A stretch of DNA of 64,000 nucleotides from Tetraselmis striata. Lineage: Eukaryota > Chlorophyta > Chlorodendrophyceae > Chlorodendrales > Chlorodendraceae. A model generated the notes under the pieces. That model did no database searches. It saw only the letters and a program-made list of their open reading frames with translations, and was not told where the DNA came from. The stretch is taken from positions 1 through 64,000 of the forward strand of contig VCJN01001036.1 of NCBI GenBank assembly GCA_006384855.1. Reading direction: 5' to 3'. Shown here in pieces: positions 58,311 through 64,000 of this stretch. How positions within the stretch are numbered: the stretch's first letter is position 1; each line of letters begins with the position of its first letter. The position numbers and the translations under genes are program-made.

Positions 58311-59375
58311 TGGTTTCGGAGCAGTACATATACGTATGTATATAATTATATACAATGCAACGTAGGACGCGCGCGGAAACATGCGGGGTTGGCGGAGTGC
58401 ATTGGCGGTGCATAGAGTAGCGTTAAGGTGAGAGTCGGAGTGCATCGGACGCCGGATGCCCATCCACCCGGCGTAAAGGGCGCGTAATATTCAAACTATA
58501 TTCACACACAAATGTGTGAAAACCGGACATTCCGTGCCGGATGGATGGGAATACGGCGTCCGATGCAGCCAAAACCCCAGCAACATGCTACTCTATGCAC
58601 CGCCAATGCACTCCGCCAGCACCGCCTCATTCTCCATCGATTTCGAAAATGCCTTCACATACATATCCACCGCTAATTGCAATTCCCACCGTGTAATGTT
58701 GTCACGATGCGCGCACACAACAACACTTACTACCGGTTCCCACGCGGACGGAGGCGGGGTTGGCGGAGTGCATTGGCGGTGCATAGAGTAGCGTGCTGCA
58801 AATACTTGGGGTGCATCGGACGCCGGATGCCCATCCACCCGGCATAAAAGACGCGTAATATGCACTCTATATTTACACACAAATGTGTGAAAACCGGACA
58901 TTCCGTGCCGGATGGATGGGAATACGGTGTCCGATACAGCCAAAACCCCAGCCACACGCTACTCTATGCACCGTCAATGCACTCCGCCAGCACCGCCTCA
59001 TTCTCCATCGATTTCGAAAATGTCTTCACATTATCCACCGCCAATTGCAATTCCCGCCGTGTAATGATGTCACGATGCGCGCACACAACAACACTTACTA
59101 CCGGTTCCCACGCGGATGGAGGCGGGGTTGGCGGAGTGCATTGGCGGTGCATAGAGTAGCGTGCTGCAAATACTTGGGGTGCATCGGACGCCGGATGCCC
59201 ATCCACCCGGCATAAAAGACGCGTAATATGCACTCTATATTTACACACAAATGTGTGAAAACCGGACATTCCGTGCCGGATGGATGGGAATACGGTGTCC
59301 GATACAGCCAAAACCCCAGCCACACGCTATTCTATGCACCGCCAATGCACTCCATCCGCAACCCCCGCCTCATTC
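58311..59375 (-). repeat. Internal satellite block of copy 3
   Basis: Inverted. About 2.5 units of ~368 bp (repeats of the ACACGCTACTCTATGCACCG region near 58590, 58960 and 59325). It enters from AACTTAATGAGTGCACAAG next to the C tract, the same junction as in copies 1 and 2, and keeps the same orientation relative to the element. Confidence 0.9.
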
Positions 59376-59741
59376 CTAGTCGTACGTGCTTGTGCACGCA
59401 CGGAATGCTTGCACTGCTCCGAAACCACTGTCACATACCCCGCTCATTGGGCACCGATTGCGGCGCATGCACGGCTGGATATTCGTTTACATATACCCGG
59501 GGGGGGGGGGGGGGGCACAGCGTCCCGCTACTCACCCTGCATTGGATTAGGGGCGACGATTGCAAACAAGACGAGGAGGCGCGCATGAACTACTCCGGAA
59601 GCACGCGATGTGCCCGGTGACCTCCATATCCATCACGTCCACCGATGCAAGTAAGAAGAACAGGACCCCCCCCCCCCCCCCCCCCCACAAACTGGAGGAA
59701 GTGTAGGAGTACAACCGGAGCATGACGTGATCCATTGTCGC

Positions 59742-61323
59742 TTATTTACAAGCACGGGCGGAGCTGCCAGACCCGATCGACCGTCTACGGCGGGATGGAG
59801 GCGGCAGCGGCAGCAGCAGGAGCCGCAGCCTCAGCGGCAAGCCGCAACTCCTTCGCGCTGGAATCGATGCTGGCGTAGTCCTCGTCACTGTACAAATGCT
59901 TTGGCAACACATCATGATCCCCAAAGTGGGCCACATACTGCGCCGCCAACTCGTGATTGCGTTTCTCCGTAGCATCACTGCGGGGGGTGATGTGTGGGTA
60001 GAGTGCCTCGTTGTAGGCTGCCAGCAACGGCGTGTGTCGGGTAGGGTCCCCCGCACGGCCGCAGCCGGGCAGTCCCAGAAGGTGCCCCTGCCCGTACAAG
60101 CGGACATTGCCACGCCCGCGACACTTGGGACAGAGGTTACCGCCGGGCAGCTCAACTGGGCGCCCGCGGGCCCGCGGTGCGTCGTGTCCGACCCAAACAT
60201 GTACCCATGGTATTGTTTCATGTAGGGCCTGTCCTCCTCGGGGACACCCATGCCACGCTCCAAGTCCTCCAAGGGCTGCATCAAGTTCTTGTGGCTCATG
60301 ATGAACTCGGCAGCTCCCGGATCTGTCTCCGCCAGCATCCTCTCCGTGAGGCGGTGATCCTCGTGGCCCTTTTCATGTCAACACATTGATGGCACTCAGT
60401 CCTTGCCCCCGCCCCCGCCCCCGCCCCCGCCAGCGGCCTGGGGGGGGGGGGGGGGGGGGGCGCACAGGGTACCGAATGTGCTTCACGGCATCTCTGAAGC
60501 TCACTTTTGGCCCGCGGTACACCTTTGTGGGGCGGCAGTGGCACGTACATGCAAGGATGGCCTGCAGATTTGGAGCTTGACCATCAATGTGGGTGATCTA
60601 AGCGGGGGCATCCGCCGGGGTTAACAACAACGCGATCACCGGCCACGACCAAACCCTTGGTGCTAGCTCGCCGGCCTTCTCGGCACCAGCCACGAGCCGC
60701 AATTCCAGCAAGGCAGCAAACAAGGCCTTCCTGCAAGGCACACGCTCAGAATAAGCGACGCACTACGAGTCAGGGGTTGAAGGGGGCGGGGGGGGGGGGC
60801 ACCTCTTCATCTGCCTTTGCTTCTTGCCGACCCATGTCTCTAGCGAACTCCTTGCCCAATGCCACAGCTTCCACGGGTCGACTTTGCCCTCCTTTTCACC
60901 GTCATACGGCTTCACTCGCGCGTGGCCTGCAACGTCCAGGTCTTCCGGGGGCAGGATGACATGTTGGTGTAGTCCGGGGCACACACACCATGCTCCACAC
61001 CATGCTCAGAACCACGACGACGTTTGTACTCCCTTCGTTCCTTCGCCGCGTCCTTCGCTGAAACCAACCAAGTCTTGTGCGATGTGCGACAACAAACCCA
61101 CCTCTAGCAGCATGGCAGCGTTCAGATCCGGGTCTGGCGTCGGGACCACATTAGGGAACCTTCTCAGCAAGGCATGCGCGGCGTCTTGTCCGGGAAGCCT
61201 CAACAGCTCCAGGTGTACGGGGTCATAGGTACCACCATCATGTAGCCACTCGAGGTAGGCTTGCAACCTCCTCGTCGCATCTACCTCAACGAGGAGCTCG
61301 GGGGATTTAACATTGTTTGACAT
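59742..61323 (-). CDS. ORF-X: transposon protein of unknown family, several exons
   Basis: Starts at ATG 61323 with MSNNVKSPELLVEVDATRRL, open to 61006 (LEWLHDGGTYDPVHLELLRL; LLSHIAQDLVGFSEG). Further same-strand blocks look coding: 60763-60984 (ILPPEDLDVAGHARVKPYDG; DPWKLWHWARSSLETWVGKK); about 60470-60610 (ILACTCHCRP, SFRDAVKHIRYP); 60200-60338 (DPGAAEFIMSHKNLMQPLED; YMKQYHGYMFGS); 59785-60130 (CRGRGNVRLYGQGHLLGLPG; AAQYVAHFGDHDVLPKHLYS), ending near an Ala-rich tail. Exon borders are not fixed, and G/C tracts break frames. No known domain is recognised. The start is also preserved in copy 4 (ATG at 37568), while copy 1 has lost this whole segment, so its function is not needed in every copy. 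It could be a second transposon protein comparable in position to the TNPA-type partner of CACTA transposases; that is inference only. Confidence 0.45.
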
Positions 61324-61761
61324 GGCGGCAGGTGTAATGGGGGGGGGGGGGGGGGGCCCACGCACGAAGATTTGCGGCGCTGGGTGGAGCGGCGGACACT
61401 CGCCCGCTCCGCCCCTACATGTCGTGCACATCTTTGTGCACATCGGTGCACAACGCCGCACAACGATGCTGCACAACGGGGCGCACATTCGTCGCGCACA
61501 TATACGCGCGCCCTACCGCATATATTATCCCGGATTCACTCGGTGAAACCACGTATTCATTACGCCGGGCTACTTCAACAATAAACATTGCGAAATTAGG
61601 CCGACACAATGCCGCACCGACTAGCCCTTCACAATACGTGCATAAAAATAGTAGTGGCGCGCTGCTCCTCGCCTCCGCTTTGTCGTTGACTGCTCCGGAA
61701 GGCGATCGTCGACTGCTGGGTGTTAGTTTCTCCACCTCCCCCCCCCCCCCCTCTTCACCGC

Positions 61762-62523
61762 TCACATCGCAATGGCAGATCTCGTCTCCCGGGCAAAAGT
61801 GGGCGGCGGGCCTTGTTGTCTCGCGTGTCCGTGCTGCCGCCGGCATCGAGAAGGAGAAGAAAGACATGAGGAAAAGCGTGACAAGGTGGGCACGCAACAA
61901 AACACTCCACCCCGCCCCACATAAGCACGCATCCACTCGTGGCTAACTTGTGCCGCGCGCAGGTTCGTCCGGGAGCGCCGTAAGGCCCACCTCAACGCCA
62001 AGTAAGGCTTCCACTAACAGTGCCAGCGGCGAGACTCGTGGTGGCCGAGGAGGCCGCATCCTCAGCCGCTTATAGGCGATACGATTGTGGCTTGTTGTGG
62101 GCGTCTGGGCACAGGGGGCGTCCCGACGCCAAGGCAAGGAAGCTCATGGCGGCATCGTCGACGGCACAGCCTCCCGGGGTGGTGAAGACACTGACGGCCG
62201 CCGTTCTCCCCCCGTACGCGCCGCTGCCCCGCCCACCCCTAACTGAGAAGGAGCCGTGCTGGTTGAACGCCGCCGACAAGAAGCAGTCGGACGCCGACAA
62301 GCAACGGAAGAGGCCAGTGAAGAAGCGCCGAGGTAAGAAACCGACGGTCGCGGAGTCGGGGGCGGAGGCGGAGGCAGCAAGGTCGTCGAAGTGGCGGGTC
62401 CCCCGGGCACGCAAGAACAAGCATGAACAAGCAGTAGCCCCCCCCCCCCCCCCCCCCCCCCCGCCACATGCCCCAACGGCACAATATTGTAATTCAAACA
62501 TTCTTCGGCAAACCGCTGCCTGA
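61762..62523 (+). pseudogene. ORF-L copy 3: basic transposon ORF
   Basis: A possible first exon begins at ATG 61770 region (MADLVSRAKVGGGPCC) with a CCLACPCC Cys cluster and a Glu/Lys/Arg-rich helix up to a GTGGGC donor. The main frame (62020-62523) has LVVAEEAASSAA, the basic KKRGKKPTVAES and SSKWRVPRARKNKHEQ before a C22 tract. Relative to copy 1 it has ~30 extra residues (PLPRPPLTEKEPCWL) but only two or three EA pairs in the acidic repeat. Confidence 0.45.
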
Positions 62524-62639
62524 CCCCCCCCCCCCCCCCCCCCCCCTCTTCCATCCTCCTCGCGAATATTTATGTAACGTGATCACTCGTTACCAAACGT
62601 GAGCCAAACCGCCTGTCTGATGACCTTTGATCGGACGGC

Positions 62640-63055
62640 GGGCAAGCCCCGTTCGGTAGTAATAGCTAGCTATAATGTACACAAAATTCCGCCCCACTAT
62701 TGCCGAATAGTACGGCTGCAATTCGCGCTCCCATGTACTAATAGTCGTAGTAGGTTATCAACAGGACGATTCGCCATTGCGCCTGGGTTCGTACTAGATA
62801 CCCGGTACCGGCTTAATAAATGTATCGCGTACTACCCGGTACTACACGGACAACCTCGTCCCTTATACGTCAGTGCCATGTAACGCGTCACCGCGCAAGT
62901 ACGACTACCACAACGATTACAAAAAAGGTTTATCGCCCGCCGGCAATCCCGCCGGATGTACTCGTACGTAACTGGATGGACATGCCGCCACCAGCAGCAG
63001 CCTTCACGGATAAGTCGTAGTGCTTCGTCACCCGTATGTCACATCTCATTCGCAT
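62640..63055 (-). repeat. Left subterminal region and terminus of copy 3
   Basis: Inverted copy of 20308-20750: the TACCCGGTACCGGC and GTACTACCCGGTACTAC words, GATTTATCGCCCGCCGGCAAT region, and GTGACGAAGCACTA next to the end. The outermost bases (ATTCGCATAGAGG) no longer match the TIR. Confidence 0.7.
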
Positions 63056-64000
63056 AGAGGTTGTTCAGCCCCACGGCCCTCCGCGCTAGCAATAGCTGTG
63101 GGAAAGCTATTGCAACATGTAGTATGTTAGATAGCTGTGTGTGTGTGTCCCCGCACAGACTCCGCCCGCGACACGGCGGAATGTCGCAGCAGGCGTGCGG
63201 AGGTGGACATCGGCGGGAGGAGTATGACGGGCTTGGGGATGTAGCGCAGCTTCTAGTTGCCAGTCGGACGAGCAGAGTGGGCAGAAGGGACAGAGCAGCT
63301 CTCGCTTGGCGACGCTGCGCTAGGCTGCCCTGCACATTCGGCTGCGGTGGCGGTGCTGCAGCACAGTTCTCAGCACGATCCGCCGGCGCAGTCGACGATT
63401 GCACATGTTGCAAATCCCACTACGTTGTGCCGGCACACAAGACTCAAGCAAATCACTACAGCTGCAACACAACGGTTCCCTAGCTACTCGCTAATGAAAT
63501 CCTCCCGGGCTTGAAGCTATGTCAACCGGGGTCACAATCCTGAGATGCAACTAGCGAAACGAATACGAGTAATAATTAGTATCCGGTTGATATAGTCAAA
63601 TATACCGTCATTTGATCAAAACTCAGAGCCCACGTGACCACCGTCATGTCAATCGGACACACCGGCCGGCACCATCACGCGCATACCGCGGTAGCAGAGC
63701 CCTAACGTAGGCATGTGGTGGCCTTCAGGTGCCTCGTCTTGTGTTTCACGGTCAGGGATGGGGCTGACGGCGGGATGACGAGGGAGGAGTGCGAGCGGTC
63801 ACGTGCTAGTAATACGCACGTAGCGCGTGCCACTACGTAGCCAAAAAGGGTTGGCAGCTTCACATCTAGGATTTGAGACCCATTTGCGGTCTTCAGAAAC
63901 GAGTACCTACGTGAGCCGGTGTGAACGATTTTGTCATTGTTGGTTTCAGATTCGTCAAGTTCTCTGACAATGCGGACGGTATTATGCTCGGTTGGTGCGA
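63056..64000 (+). other. Right flank, nothing recognised
   Basis: No coding region, RNA gene or known repeat that I can support. Frames of up to 140 codons (63061-63483) are Cys/Ala-rich and look incidental. Confidence 0.35.

Larger units (their letters stand above)
54113..63055 (-). mobile_element. CACTA-like transposon copy 3, inverted, right end lost
   Basis: The left end lies near 63055 (GTCACATCTCATTC on +, related to the TIRs of copies 1 and 4 but with a changed last 6-8 bases). Reading leftwards: ORF-L, ORF-X, about 1.1 kb of satellite, G/C tract, ORF-Z, an inserted 665-bp segment, the internal segment seen once in copy 2, and the C-terminal half of the transposase. Homology to the other copies stops at 54113, so the right TIR is missing. 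It contains the only ORF-X with a longer frame and the fullest transposase core. Confidence 0.78.

Noticed and set aside
54113-63055. Polinton or other virus-like large element
   Set aside because: No capsid, packaging ATPase, protein-primed polymerase or retroviral-type integrase is seen; 3-bp duplication and CACTG ends fit a plain DNA transposon.

Overview
The window is nuclear DNA of a photosynthetic eukaryote, most likely a green-lineage alga. The evidence is a 12-exon plant-type plastid enoyl-ACP reductase with a chloroplast-like transit peptide and a spliced Rab24-type GTPase. I cannot name the species. GC-rich DNA with many 15-30 nt G/C homopolymers, also inside introns, is a clear signature of this genome.

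Layout. 1-35232: a very large satellite-bearing DNA transposon. A satellite array (1-20307 and 28955-31062) leads into a transposon body (31063-35232) that ends in a 22-bp terminal inverted repeat (TIR). A related 8647-bp element (20308-28954) with perfect 22-bp TIRs and a 3-bp target duplication sits inside the array. 35233-39090: gene-poor, with a Ty3/gypsy chromovirus fossil (about 36400-37480) and a solo inverted left end of the same DNA transposon (37480-37960). 39092-40620 and 42440-43334: two spliced genes of unknown function. 45060-46487 (+): Rab24-like GTPase, 7 exons. 46736-48974 (-): plastid enoyl-ACP reductase, 12 exons, convergent with Rab24. 49985-53688: decayed non-LTR retrotransposon with reverse transcriptase and a C-terminal endonuclease-like region. 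54113-63055: third, inverted copy of the DNA transposon, with the best transposase C-terminus and extra accessory ORFs. 63056-64000: nothing recognised.

Main observation. In three element copies the same ~370/537-bp satellite lies at the same internal junction, just before a conserved G-tract, at about 1.1 kb (copy 3), 1.6 kb (copy 1) and at least 22.4 kb (copy 2). The satellite is therefore best read as an internal, expandable part of a CACTA-like transposon family. The family also carries a BED-finger/Tudor-like/Tnp2-like transposase gene, a Cys-rich zinc-ribbon ORF, a Lys/Arg- and Glu/Ala-rich ORF and a further ORF with no recognised family. Splice structures were deduced by eye from frame, splice consensus and family similarity.
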